64,000 bases of DNA, taken from contig JAOTOM010002338.1 of NCBI GenBank assembly GCA_034440615.1, forward strand, positions 35,115-99,114, read 5' to 3'. Every line of letters begins with the position of its first letter. The stretch's first letter is position 1. Both the position numbers and the translations under genes were made by a program. This DNA comes from Ashinkailepas kermadecensis. Its lineage: Eukaryota > Arthropoda > Thecostraca > Neolepadidae. This document shows positions 22,201 through 31,512 of the stretch, piece by piece. The notes beneath the pieces were generated by a model, which did no database searches, was not told the origin of the DNA, and saw nothing but the letters and a program-made list of their open reading frames with translations.

Positions 22201-25200
22201 ACTGACTGATGACCGTGTAGTGATCACCCACTTGGCCACACCGCCTCCGAACACGGTGCGGATGTTGTCCAGCACGGCTGATGACCGTGTGGTGACCACC
22301 GACCAGTGTGTCCCAGTGTGGTGACTGACTGATGACCGTGTAGTGATCACCCACTTGGCCACACCGCCTCCGAACACGGTGCGGATGTTGTCCAGCACGG
22401 CTGATGACCGTGTGGTGACCACCGACCAGTGTGTCCCAGTGTGGTGACTGACTGATGACCGTGTAGTGATCACCCACTTGGCCACACCGCCTCCGAACAC
22501 AGTGCGGATGTTGTCCAGCACGGTCGAGTTGGGCGCCGTGCGCAGGTGCACGCTGGTCTCGCCCTGCTTCTTCAGCGTGAACCCCACGCCGCTGTTGTGG
22601 ATGGCATATCGGTTCATCTGGGCAGAGGACAGCCACATCAGCGTCCGGCGCGCTGCCAGTGACGGTTTCACACATTGACGCCGTGGCTGCCGCTCTCATT
22701 TTTCCAGGATCAGGGATGGATTTGCATTTGGGATGCTGTATGTGTAGAGAGAAAATTGTGGGTTCTATTTAAAAACGATATTTTTCTCTCTTTGTGACGT
22801 CAGACATTTCCCTTTGCACCCTTTTTTCTTTAGTGAGTTTCGACATTTTATCAATAAGCAGTAAGCTTGCAGCAATTGCCAAACAGCACCATCAAATCTT
22901 TCAACAAAAAAGGATGACAGTTTTCCAAAGAGGATGAGGTTTTGGATGACAGTCCAGGAGCAGCCACTCACCACTTCGGCAATTCTGTTGAACTCCTCCG
23001 CGGGGCTGCGTAGCGCCTGTCTCCGAGCCGCCATGTTGAAGAAGAGATCCTCGACGAGGATCAGCGTGCCGGTGTTTGCGGCGCAGGGGCGTGGTTCCTC
23101 GCACAGCCCGCCGTCCGTGTAGCGCGCTCTGCCGACACAGCCCCCACTGCTGTCCATTTGCAGCGCCAGCATATGCATTTCACATGGCACTGTTCGCCTT
23201 GTCTTGGACATAATCTGAGCATTGGAGTGCTGAGATTGCATACACCCGGCAGAATGAGGTGAACATAGAAGTATCGATAGGTCATCGCGGCGAACCTTGG
23301 TGGCGCCGGCACAAATTCACGTAGACGAGGGATCAGTGGATCAGCCAGTGTCATGGCGCTACTTCCCGCGGCTGGAAGGAAGGGTGAGCTGGACGACATA
23401 TTGGACAGCACGAGCAACCTAGAAACTTATTATATTGTATCGATTAAATGTGGATACACGATGGGTAAATATGGAAACAGTCAACCTTGAAAGACGTCAC
23501 ATCTATGTCGGCATACAGGAACGACACTAGCTGGAGTTGGAGAACAAAATACTAACCTTTGTCAGCTGACATGGCGTCTGCGGCAAGAGCGCCCGGACGA
23601 TCACAAGGGTATTCGCGAAAAATATAGTTACAATTTTTGCGACTTTATCTCCATAAAGGTGTTTTGCGCAGTTCATTTATTAAAGTTCATTAGCCTTCAG
23701 ATGTCAATTTCAGTATCACTTATGCAGATGTATTGCAAATATTGTTTATTTGCGATTTATCTTGTCTAATTCCAGCCTGGTACTCATCCGCCGCCGTTTG
23801 GCGCACCGGTCGCCCGCCACCGACAATCCTACCGGACGTGTCGGCCGCCCGCCACCGACAATCCTACTGGACGCGAAATCAGACTCTGAAATTTAATGGG
23901 CCGCCAAAACCAGTTACCTGCAAATTTTCACGTTTGAATCGCTACGCGGTGTGCCAAAGCATGGGATCCGCCACCATTGGAGTTGATGCGAACAGATGCC
24001 CTCAATATTTGTGAAGCCTAAATTAAGCCCATATACGTTGAATGAAAAGAATGCACCCGCAGCCGCGAGTATCCCTTACGCCATATAGCTACATGTTAAT
24101 CATTAGGGCACCCGCACTGCTTACGGCAAAACTTCACCCATGCCATGTACCATACCTCACCAAACTGCATCACCAACACATACGAGCCAAACATATATAT
24201 GGGTGCCCAACCACCGACTTACAGATGGGGAAGCCAAGCTTACAACAACAAAAACATGCACAAATGTTGTTCCTGGGTAGTCACATTTTAGCCAAAAATG
24301 ACAGGGGTGAAACGTTTCCGATTTCCTACCACTATACGCATTAATGTAGCTTTCAAGTCTATCCTCCAACTAAGAGGTTGGATGGATGCAAAGCATGTCC
24401 TTTGGTATATAATTATATAGCTTGAAGAAAAAACATACATACGATTATCTTTTAAGTCTTAGTCGCTTCACCTTTCAAATGATTGGGCAAAAATCAAAAG
24501 AACTGGATCCTGTGTTGATTGATTCATAGTTAATCTGTCTCTGTTATTTGGGGTCGGACACGCTGCACCATGCTTTACCTTGAGCTACATTTGACATCTC
24601 ACATGAGCATATGCATGTGCATGCAAAAGAGTGCTTCATTATTGTTACTGTCTGGCATGAATATTAAGTACCGAATTTCTATATAAACAGCATTCAGTTC
24701 ATCTGTACGAATGTAGTATTTTCTAAAATAATTGCAGTCTTGTAAACACGATGAAATGCCTGAAAAATTCCCTCCACTTGTTTCCATTCCCTTGACCTGT
24801 ATGCCTGTTTTAAAAAAAAATATTCCGCTTGACGACGTTACGGATCCTCTAGACAACAAATATTGCGCTTGACGCGTATCGATCTATTCAATTATTTGCA
24901 TACAAAACATGAACGCAAAACATAATTTTTACTGACGTGTGTTTAGGTTAACAGTCCGATTAAATAGCTCCAAGTAAGAAAAATTAGCACAGCCACAACA
25001 GCACCGATATCACCACGCACTCACTTGTAAGCACACTTTGAGTCCGCCGTGCGGGTGGTAATGGTGAGGTGCGCCACGTGCGTGATGCTGGCCAGCGCCT
25101 CGCCTCGGAAGCCGTAGGTGCCGATCTGCAGCAGGTCCTCGAACTGCACCAGCTTGCTGGTGGTGAAGCGCTCGCAGACCATGCCCAGGTCCTGGCGGCG

Positions 25201-26630
25201 GATACCTGTCGACCGCGGCCAGACTTTCATCACATCAGCCCAGATCAGACCAAACCGGCTCAGAGCAGATCGACTGACATCAGACCGGACCGGCTCAGAC
25301 CACATCAGACCAGCTCAGTGCAAACTAGACTGACCCATATGGGACCAGAAGGAACCAGATTGACTCAATGCAGACTACACCGACGCAGGCAGTACTAGAT
25401 CAGCCAAGTTCTGATTAGATATGGACAGTACTGGATGCAGCCCAGTTCTGGTTAGACCAAACTGGGGGTAAGCAGACAAATTTCAAGCCAGCCTTGAAAA
25501 ACAGTCACATTATTAGTTTTACAATAGTAGAACACTACACAGTGAGCCCATTTTTAATCCACTTATGTTGCTGGTGTGCAAGATATAACATCATCAGTGT
25601 GGCCTAAGTAATCATGTTCACTAAGTGCATGCATTGGTTTTGATCCATAGCATACCAGAATGTTTCAAAGACCATCTTATCTCCGCCAAAACTTCTCAAT
25701 GCGATTTCCCAGGCTGAAACTTGACTTTGGACCAGACAAACCCAGTCGAGGCTGACCATACCCAACGTGACAAGAAATGATTCAGTTCAAACTGAAACAA
25801 GTTACAACCCATAATAAGGAGCTCCCAACAATTCAACCAGAGTTGTTTTTAGTGCAAAAAAATACAATAAGAGGAATTTCAGTCGTTATATTTATAGTCA
25901 CTCATTGACGAAGTGTGTCTCCTAAGATTATGAGCTATGAGAGAAAACAAAAAATAGTGACATAGCATGGTATTCAGGAAAATAATGCGAGGAGTTAGAA
26001 AAAAACAGCCAAAGGGATACTGACCGTGTCATTTCCCATGTAGCACAAGATACCAAACAGCAACGAGCCCTGGACTACAGAGGATCAGCCATACCTGAAC
26101 CATTGTCCTGTATTTGCAGAGCTTTAAGGCCTCCATCCTTCACGGTGACGATAATATTCGTCGACTTCGCATCTAGACTGAACAACAAACAGACTGTGAG
26201 CCAAGCTGCGATTATTGACGTAAACATGCACTTACATATTCAGACATAACACATCATCTGAGATAAAATATCACGCGATACGTGGTCCACAAATACGCAA
26301 TTACGACGGATGGCATTGTGACAGTTGAGCGGTGAAGCGCGTCGTCAGTCGGTAAGAGCTGTGATGGCGGTGGATGAGGCAGCGCGAGACGAAGCAGTGA
26401 ACGGTCGGTTGGCGACGGAATGGGTGTCACGGTGCAACGAGGAATGATACGACACCGGACCAGGATGGCGGCGAGGGAGCGCAGACATGACGGTCCATCG
26501 AGCACGGCAGGATGTCTTGCCTGTTCTCCAGCAGCTCCTTAAGGGCGTTGGCGGGCCGCTGGACCACCTCCCCGGCGGCGATCCTGTTCACAACCGATTC
26601 ATCCAGACTTCGGATCACGGCGGCGCACAT
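10210..26630 (-). CDS. MLH1: MLH1, DNA mismatch repair MutL homolog, complete, 12 exons
   Basis: Exons in coding order: 26630-26521, 26177-26095, 25205-25025, 23128-22972, 22617-22478, 21609-21476, 19956-19829, 18549-18451, 15751-15546, 14528-14291, 12770-12572, 10505-10210. Phases join without a break, giving 657 codons including TAG, close to insect MLH1 length. The GHKL ATPase shows KELLENS (E32, N36), QDNGSG (61-65) and YGFRGEAL (95-102). Then come [43 protein letters not shown] and, after a short linker, the C-terminal dimerisation domain ([26 protein letters not shown]) ending YKVFERC, the conserved MLH1 terminus. MLH1 partners PMS2, PMS1 or MLH3 in the nucleus. ATG 26630 was chosen because [20 protein letters not shown] aligns with family starts. 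Introns 1 and 7 use GC donors. Several introns carry minisatellites built on splice junctions. Confidence 0.96.
10578..10746 (+). mobile_element. tRNA-headed SINE (Lys-like head), complete with TSD
   Basis: The head has an A box TAGCTCAGTCGG (10587-10598) and a B box GTTCGAATCCC (10624-10634). The body carries GGCGCGAGAGGTTGGCGATG, shared with the other SINE family in this window. Flanking repeats AGAGCGGTACAG (10566-10577) and AGAGCAGTACAG (10747-10758) differ at one base. It lies in MLH1 intron 11, in the antisense orientation. Confidence 0.8.
10815..10975 (-). mobile_element. tRNA-derived SINE family 1, full copy
   Basis: On the minus strand a tRNA-like head (GGGGACGAGTGATCTAGGGG...) is followed by the shared body ending in CCAATAACCAACC. 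The 14-bp TSD CAAAGTAGGTAATT is at 10801-10814 and 10976-10989. It lies in MLH1 intron 11, sense to MLH1. Confidence 0.9.
11003..11059 (-). mobile_element. Hairpin-only retroposon, about 56 bp, with 12-bp TSD
   Basis: On the minus strand it starts GGGCGC, folds with GCGCCC, has an inner TGAC/GTCA stem, then CCCAAGTAACTAACTAA. The flanking duplication AAAGACTGCTTG is at 10991-11002 and 11060-11071. It matches only the last ~57 bp of the LINE at 3352-9767. Confidence 0.85.
11465..11604 (-). mobile_element. tRNA-derived SINE family 2, head-truncated copy
   Basis: It is homologous to the copy at 26678-26859 but lacks the A-box half of the tRNA head. It is flanked by a perfect 16-bp TSD, GAAAAAGTACCAATGC, at 11449-11464 and 11605-11620. 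It lies in MLH1 intron 11. Confidence 0.88.
11621..12339. other. MLH1 intron 11, middle part
   Basis: No coding exon is seen. Around 11700-11960 there are loose degenerate repeats (CTCTTGAGG/CCTTTAAGG-like). Nothing else is recognised. Confidence 0.4.
12340..12571 (-). repeat. Minisatellite at the MLH1 exon 11 splice donor
   Basis: About five units of 40-60 bp contain CACCCAGCTGGGTGGGC and GTCGTGTACCCACC. On the MLH1 strand each reads CAGCTGG|GTGGGTAC, like the authentic donor CTGCTGG|GTGGGTAC at 12572/12571. The array starts exactly at the exon edge. Confidence 0.8.
12771..13320 (-). repeat. Minisatellite at the MLH1 exon 11 splice acceptor
   Basis: About a dozen units of ~40-57 bp contain CTCTCCTGGGGACAGC and CAGCTGACA. 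The first ~37 coding bases of exon 11 plus its CCCCAG acceptor (12734-12780) form one diverged unit of the same series, so the array and the exon edge share ancestry. Confidence 0.8.
13693..13854 (-). mobile_element. tRNA-derived SINE family 1, full copy
   Basis: It is about 90% similar to the copy at 10815-10975. The B box reads GGTTCGAATCT on the minus strand. The 13-bp TSD AGCATGCAGTCGT is at 13680-13692 and 13855-13867. It lies in MLH1 intron 10. Confidence 0.92.
14555..15062. repeat. 27-bp minisatellite, about 18 copies, MLH1 intron 9
   Basis: The unit contains CCACCCACTGTCGGGGTCAG and TTACAGG and is very homogeneous. 27 is a multiple of 3, which explains the long repetitive open frames here; they are not genes. 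At 15063-15092 the array abuts CCTAAACCCAAATAACTAAC, a remnant of the LINE-type 3' tail. Confidence 0.93.
15110..15545 (-). repeat. Minisatellite at the MLH1 exon 9 splice donor
   Basis: About twelve units of ~34-40 bp. On the MLH1 strand each contains a version of the exon 9 end and donor: the authentic junction is GTCTACGGCAG|GTGGGTGTGG, and copies include GTCTACGGCAG|GTGGATGTGG near 15409 and 15234, and CCACGGCAG|GTGGGTGTGG at many other units. Confidence 0.85.
15752..17460. other. MLH1 intron 8, upstream part
   Basis: No exon, gene or recognised mobile element is seen in this stretch. Confidence 0.4.
17480..17700. repeat. Minisatellite, about 30 bp x 7, MLH1 intron 8
   Basis: Tandem units contain CAGCTGACCCTGACAG and CGAGGTCAGACA. 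Confidence 0.85.
17740..18450 (-). repeat. Minisatellite containing the MLH1 exon 8 end and donor
   Basis: Ten units of ~62-75 bp. Each carries a copy of the last ~24 nt of exon 8 and its donor (MLH1 strand: CACCTTCTACACACAG|GTGG). The copies are recognised on the plus strand by (C/A)CCTGTNTGTAGAAGGT at about 17776, 17842, 17917, 17988, 18052, 18114, 18178, 18241, 18306 and 18373. The authentic exon edge is at 18451. Confidence 0.88.
18893..19091. repeat. 111-bp tandem duplication, MLH1 intron 7
   Basis: AATTTCTTGGTTCTAGTACA through CAGTCTGAGTATACCGAAAG occurs twice almost identically, starting at 18893 and 19004. Confidence 0.95.
19480..19770. repeat. Degenerate minisatellite, about 65 bp units, MLH1 intron 7
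   Basis: Units share CGATGGGTCACT, CCTGATTCTCAGTC and GAGTTATCAGTACGG. The array lies close to the exon 7 donor, but no exon sequence is evident in the unit. Confidence 0.75.
19957..21180. other. MLH1 intron 6, main part
   Basis: AT-rich; no exon or recognised element is seen. Confidence 0.4.
21187..21362. repeat. 36-bp minisatellite, about 5 copies, MLH1 intron 6
   Basis: Tandem units contain GACCCATACACGCAACG and CATGGTCATGACAAAACA. Confidence 0.93.
22101..22524 (-). repeat. 123-bp tandem array duplicating the MLH1 exon 5 end and donor
   Basis: Equivalent positions recur at 22101, 22224, 22347 and 22470, an exact 123-bp period. Each unit has the last ~46 nt of exon 5 (coding [14 protein letters not shown]) and its GTGGGT donor, then ~75 bp of intron. 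The copy ending at 22478 is the authentic exon end. Because 123 = 41 codons and no stop occurs, the exon 5 frame stays open through the whole array. Confidence 0.95.
23129..25024. other. MLH1 intron 3
   Basis: No exon is seen. A ~38-bp direct repeat (CGCCCGCCACCGACAATCCT) lies near 23809-23875; otherwise AT-rich and unrecognised. Confidence 0.45.
25206..26094. other. MLH1 intron 2
   Basis: 25220-25420 carries a degenerate CAGACC/CATCAGACC-type tandem repeat next to the exon 3 acceptor. The rest is unrecognised AT-rich DNA. Confidence 0.5.
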
Positions 26631-26677
26631 CTCGGCAGGGCCACTGTGGAGACACAAGAATACACATAGCAGGCGAT

Positions 26678-26859
26678 TGTTTGTTTGTTTATTGGGTTGT
26701 TCACGATGCCCTTCATGCACATTCTCGGCTAATGGCGCCGTCCACACTGTTCGCCGGTGGGCCGCGGGATTGGGAACTGTCCCAAATGGTGCAAGTGTTG
26801 AACCCAGGATCTTTGATACCCAGAGCTCAACACCTTTACCACTCGGTCATCCCCGCCCC
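26678..26859 (-). mobile_element. tRNA-derived SINE family 2, full copy, 48 bp upstream of the MLH1 ATG
   Basis: On the minus strand the head reads GGGGATGACCGAGTGGTAAA with B box GGTTCAACAC, and it ends in an (AAAC)n-like tail. The TSD TAGCAGGCGAT is at 26667-26677 and 26860-26870. It sits in the MLH1 promoter/5' UTR region. Confidence 0.92.
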
Positions 26860-26870
26860 TAGCAGGCGAT

Positions 26871-28570
26871 GTATGACGTTCAGTCAGGGAGGGACAATCA
26901 AACAATGGAATAGATTAAATGTTGTGATGCTGTGATTTTTCACCATTCAAAAAGGTCAGCAGTGCATTTGATATCTAAGAAAGTATCAAGTAGTTGCTTG
27001 TACTTGTCAGGTTAGTGTCTGTTAGTGGGTTAGGAAAAAATATGGAGTGCCATTTGCCAACCCACTGATCAGAAGCAAAGCATGGGTTGGCATTTATTAT
27101 TTGATAATGAGCAAATAGCAGATGGATCTGGATGCATGCTCAGGTGTGCTATGATGCTTGTTGAGGATTACATGGATGCACAGCTGTAATGAGATGACAA
27201 ATTCAGTTTAGCCCTCTGACATGCTTTTATCATGAGAGACCAATATTATGGAAAATTTGCTGAATTCAGAATACAATGGGCTTCTTCATTGTTCTGAAAT
27301 CCACTGCCAGGTCCACCTGTTACTAGGACAATGTATCATTTATAAGCATTATCTAAGAAATCTACCACCATCAACCCTGCCCATTCACTGCAATTTCATA
27401 CAGCAAGTATGTGCCTAACTTCTTTTTTTTCATTGGAACTCAAGCATGCATACATCCAGGTATAGCATCCAAGTTCATTTTTGGTTAAGCATTAGAGACA
27501 ATGGAGTTATCCTGCTTTGCTATCAAAGATACATAACAAAATGCAATTAGGTAAACACAAATTGCATGCAATGAAATAATCACAGTTGCATTCTAGCCAA
27601 TGGCCAATAGAACAAAAAAGACACCTGAAGCTTAAAGAAATGAATAGCACAGATTAGCAAACACGTACAAGTGATAGAGTGCCAGGTAGTGACTCAAGTA
27701 ATGAAAATAGGGGATGAAAATATATGGACATTTGTGTTTTAAGGTGCTTTATGAATTCCTAGAATCTTGTCTTTGAATGCGATGTTGATGAACATGATTA
27801 AAACAATGTGACTACTCATTTCCTCTGCAAATCCTTACTTCTCAGTTGAAAAGCAAAGGAACACCAAAAAGAGACTTGGCGTTGGGAATATAACATACAA
27901 ATAATGTTCAATTTGTATGTTTTAAACATATAATATAACCTAACCCAACATAGCATATTCCAAGGATGTTATTCTTCATTCTCCATTTTGGGAACAAAAA
28001 GTACCAAAAATAGCAAAAGTAGACAAAATTGTTTTCTCAACATTTTCCAAATGAGAAACCTCACCTAACCCAAATCTAACCTAACCAGCACTTAAAAACA
28101 ATTTCCAAGAAAAAAAACTTCCAGCTTCAAAAGTCTAACATAGCCTAGGTAAGTATATAGAAACCTCCATGCCAATTTTTGGTAAATATTCTTTTCCTAG
28201 TGCTTACTGATGTGATTTGAATGAATTTGATATTCATTTCATTGAGAAGTAAGAACTTCTTAAGATATAAGTAATTCAGACTAACATACTTGTATCTCAA
28301 CTAAGTAGTCATTTCGCCATGAAAAGAACATTGAATTCATTCAAACACTAGAGAAAACATATTTTTGACCATACAGATGCATGCTGCTCACTCTCTCTCT
28401 CTCTCCCTCGCTCCTCCTCAACAAAATATAGGAAATGTGTGAGGGAAGGGGGTAGCTAGGGTAATATATAATGAAGAATACTGCAAAATAAAATAAAATA
28501 AAATAACTGAACCTATCCCAACCAATGATATTTCCTCACCTAAAAGCTACAAATACTGAGTTGCCTAAAA
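26871..28570. other. AT-rich MLH1-MLH3 intergenic DNA
   Basis: No coding potential is seen. It contains scattered AACCTAACC-like motifs, a (CT)n tract near 28393 and an (AAAAT)n tract near 28487. Confidence 0.5.
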
Positions 28571-28580
28571 CCTACAGATG

Positions 28581-28741
28581 CTTGGTTGGTTATTGGTTTT
28601 ACGACACGTCGACCATTGAGTCATATAGCGTCGCCCATCTCTCACGCCGATTGGTCGCGGGCAGAGCAGCGACAGGTGAGATTCAAACCCACAATCTTTT
28701 GATTGTGAGACGAGCATCTTACCCCTAGACCACTCGTCCCC
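28581..28741 (-). mobile_element. tRNA-derived SINE family 1, full copy
   Basis: Same family as 13693-13854. CCTACAGATG flanks it at 28571-28580 and 28742-28751. It lies in the MLH1-MLH3 intergenic region. Confidence 0.9.
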
Positions 28742-29264
28742 CCTACAGATGTTTGATCATCTACAATCAATGTAGGTTATAGGTTATCTACTAAGGTTTG
28801 ATTGTCTAAAACCTACTGGTGTGATTATATACCTCTTTGCTACCTATATACAGTATGTGATTTCCCAAAGAAATGGCGTGATTTCCCAAAGAAATGGCAG
28901 AGGAAAATGTTGCTAGGTAAGCTTAAGCAAGTCCAGCCAATACATTTATTTATGATTTGAGCCCAGGGATTTCTTCTGTGCAAATACCCTAGCCTAACCT
29001 AGCCCCTTTGTTTCCTATATGGGTGTAGTGTGTGTAAAACTTGTCTCATGAGCAACCTAAAGCACAATAATACCAAAATATTTTATTGGCTTGGTGTTGG
29101 CTTGACAGTGTGCTAGACCAAGTGATCAAATAGCATATGATTTTAGCCTGGAGTAACATTGGAGATAAACTCAGATGTACAACCTCTGAGGCCAATCTCA
29201 GATATGCTGAGATATCTACCTATTCATATCAGCATCTCTCATTCAGGATTGTATTTGTGCTTTG

Positions 29265-29452
29265 TAATCTTGGATGTGGAGGGGGAATTTTCTTTGGGTA
29301 ATGGAATATGAAGAAGACCTTTTTTCTGCCAACCTGTCGCATAAGAATCCCAGTTTGCAGTTTCCAGGAAATTTTGAACACCTTACCACATATGAATTCA
29401 CTGTTAAACAATACCATTCAACCTCCGAATGAGAAAAACGTGGGGATAATTT
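29265..29452 (-). repeat. Repeat related to 50165-50395
   Basis: Read on the minus strand it shares GGTTGAATRGTRYYGTTTRACA, AAGTG/GGTGTT and CCCAAAG blocks with 50221-50370. It continues the left arm of the fold-back at 29453. The family is unrecognised. Confidence 0.55.
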
Positions 29453-30407
29453 TGGTATTTTTTTTCTTAAAAGGTGTTTTGGGAATTTTAGGATTTTTTG
29501 GCAGAATACCATGTTTATGAACGTGATTCGGAAGATGCGATCATTCGTTTCTCCATAAATGCTTACATTTCGGTTAATCTTAGCGACAATATCTATAATG
29601 CGCCATATATGCCACACTGCTGTTATTTGTTGCATAATTTATCCATCCCTCACCTGGCACTTCTCAGACATGATTAAAGGGACATTCAACACTTCATGCA
29701 GTTGATTCAACACTTTTTCACGTAAAAATGCTTTATTTCCTCCTCTGCCACATAGATAACATGCCGATACTACTCACCAGAATGCCAAAAAACTAAGCAG
29801 AGCACGGCTCGAGGCCGTGTGTACGGATGACGTCACGATAAATATTGTGCTTGTGTTTTTAAATTATAATATGAGTTTATATTAGTTTAGATAAGAGTAG
29901 ATTGTATTACGTTAGGTTAGGTTAGGTTAGGTTTTCCTATTTAATTATGAATTATCATACTATTTGTTGGAAGTCGTGAGGAAAGACGAGACCGAGCAGA
30001 AGCTGGCTGCTCTCTGAGCTGTGCTGCATGTTTATATATCGCCTTGGCCGTGCTGTATGTTTAGTTTTTTCGATGTTGTGTTGGAATAGTAGGGTGTCAT
30101 CTATGTGGCAAAGAGGCGGAAACTAAGCATTTTCTACGTGAAAAAGTGTTGAATCAACTGCGTGAGGTGTTGAATGTCCCTTTAATCACATCTGAGAAGT
30201 GCCAGGTGAGGGATGGATAAATTATGCAACAAAGAGCAGTGGTGTGGCATATATGGCGCATTATAGATATTATTGCTAAGATTAACCAAGACGTAAGCAT
30301 TTACGGAGAAAACCAATGATCGCAACTTCCGAATCACGTTCATAAACATAGTATTCAGGGAAAAAAAATCCTAAAATTCCAAGAACACCTTTTAAGAAAA
30401 ATTTACC
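29453..30407. mobile_element. Fold-back element: ~360-bp inverted repeats around a ~230-bp spacer
   Basis: 29453-29818 (reverse orientation) and 30047-30407 (forward) are ~85-90% similar. Shared blocks include TCTATGTGGC, GTGTTGAATCAACTGC, GAATGTCCCTTTAATCA, GAGGGATGGATAAATTATGC and CCGAATCACGTTCATAAACA. A third single copy is at 57451-57766. The spacer has AGGTTAGGTTAGG. No transposase is visible, so this is probably a non-autonomous DNA element or two opposed copies of one repeat. Confidence 0.8.
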
Positions 30408-31512
30408 ATAATTTTTTGGACGGGACAACTTTCTGGATTCCAAAAATCTAGGAACAGACTATTTTTCCAACCTTGCTCATACCTCAATCCCCTTCAGCAT
30501 GTCCCCTCCAATTTCAACAGATCCTGATCAACGCCACCACGAAATCAAACACACATTGCTTCGGAAGATTCCTTTTTCATTTTTTCGTCACAAGTGCGCT
30601 GTCTTTGAACGAGGCGCCGAATCAGTGACTAAATAAAACAATTATAATTTGATGGGATTATAAAGATGATCGCTCCGGTTTCGGCCGAGCCTGTACATGT
30701 TGCGCAAGGTAATGATCCATGATATATTTTAATGTTGCTTAAAGATGGTCTGTTAAAGACGCCACTTGACAAGCGAGTGAAATATGTTACAACATTCATG
30801 AACCACTTGTTCCACAAACTATAAACAAATCACCACGTGCCTTTCTGCTTGCTTGATTATGGATGCGATACATGTGGTCGCGGTTTCTGATAATTTTTGG
30901 CATCCCTCAAACATTTACTAGAGTAAGTCGTTTGGGGTTGCTTGCGGTTTCATAAATATTGTTAATTTGAACGCCCTCGACCTGTCGCCGCCGGCCGTTA
31001 CCAATTTGTTAGATTTTGGAGAAAATGCTGTTTTCAGACATTTCCATCATTCCAGAGCACATTCAATCGAGTCTCGACAGTTTAAGTTCACCCCAATTCT
31101 CAACTTTGCATGAATATGGCATGCTTTTTGGGGGACTAATTGTTTTGTGTAATTTTTTGGGGAAAGGCCACTCCCCATGACCGCTTGACCCTCACCCTCC
31201 GCCCCTCCCACCGAAGGTGGCCGGCTGAATCGAGTGTGGTTGGAAAAAGTTCATTGTGGCGAATCACTAGGGTGGTCGGCCGGCCGTGTCGCCTGTGCCA
31301 ATTCTCCCCCCTCCCCCCCCTTTGTGCCGGCTCACCACACGCAGTCCATTCCTAAACGTGCTTCTGCTTGCTGACTTGTTCCTTTGGTAGCTGATCATGA
31401 TTAACCTATTTGGATGACAACAATGACGACGAAATCTTGTCAGCCTTCTTGTGTGAAGTAGACTAACTACGGGAGTAGAATTAGAGGTCGCCGGCACCGT
31501 CACTTGGTTTAC
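30408..31512. other. Upstream region of MLH3
   Basis: No coding exon is seen. A GC-rich interval near 31190-31330 is a plausible promoter zone, but no specific site is supported. Confidence 0.35.
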
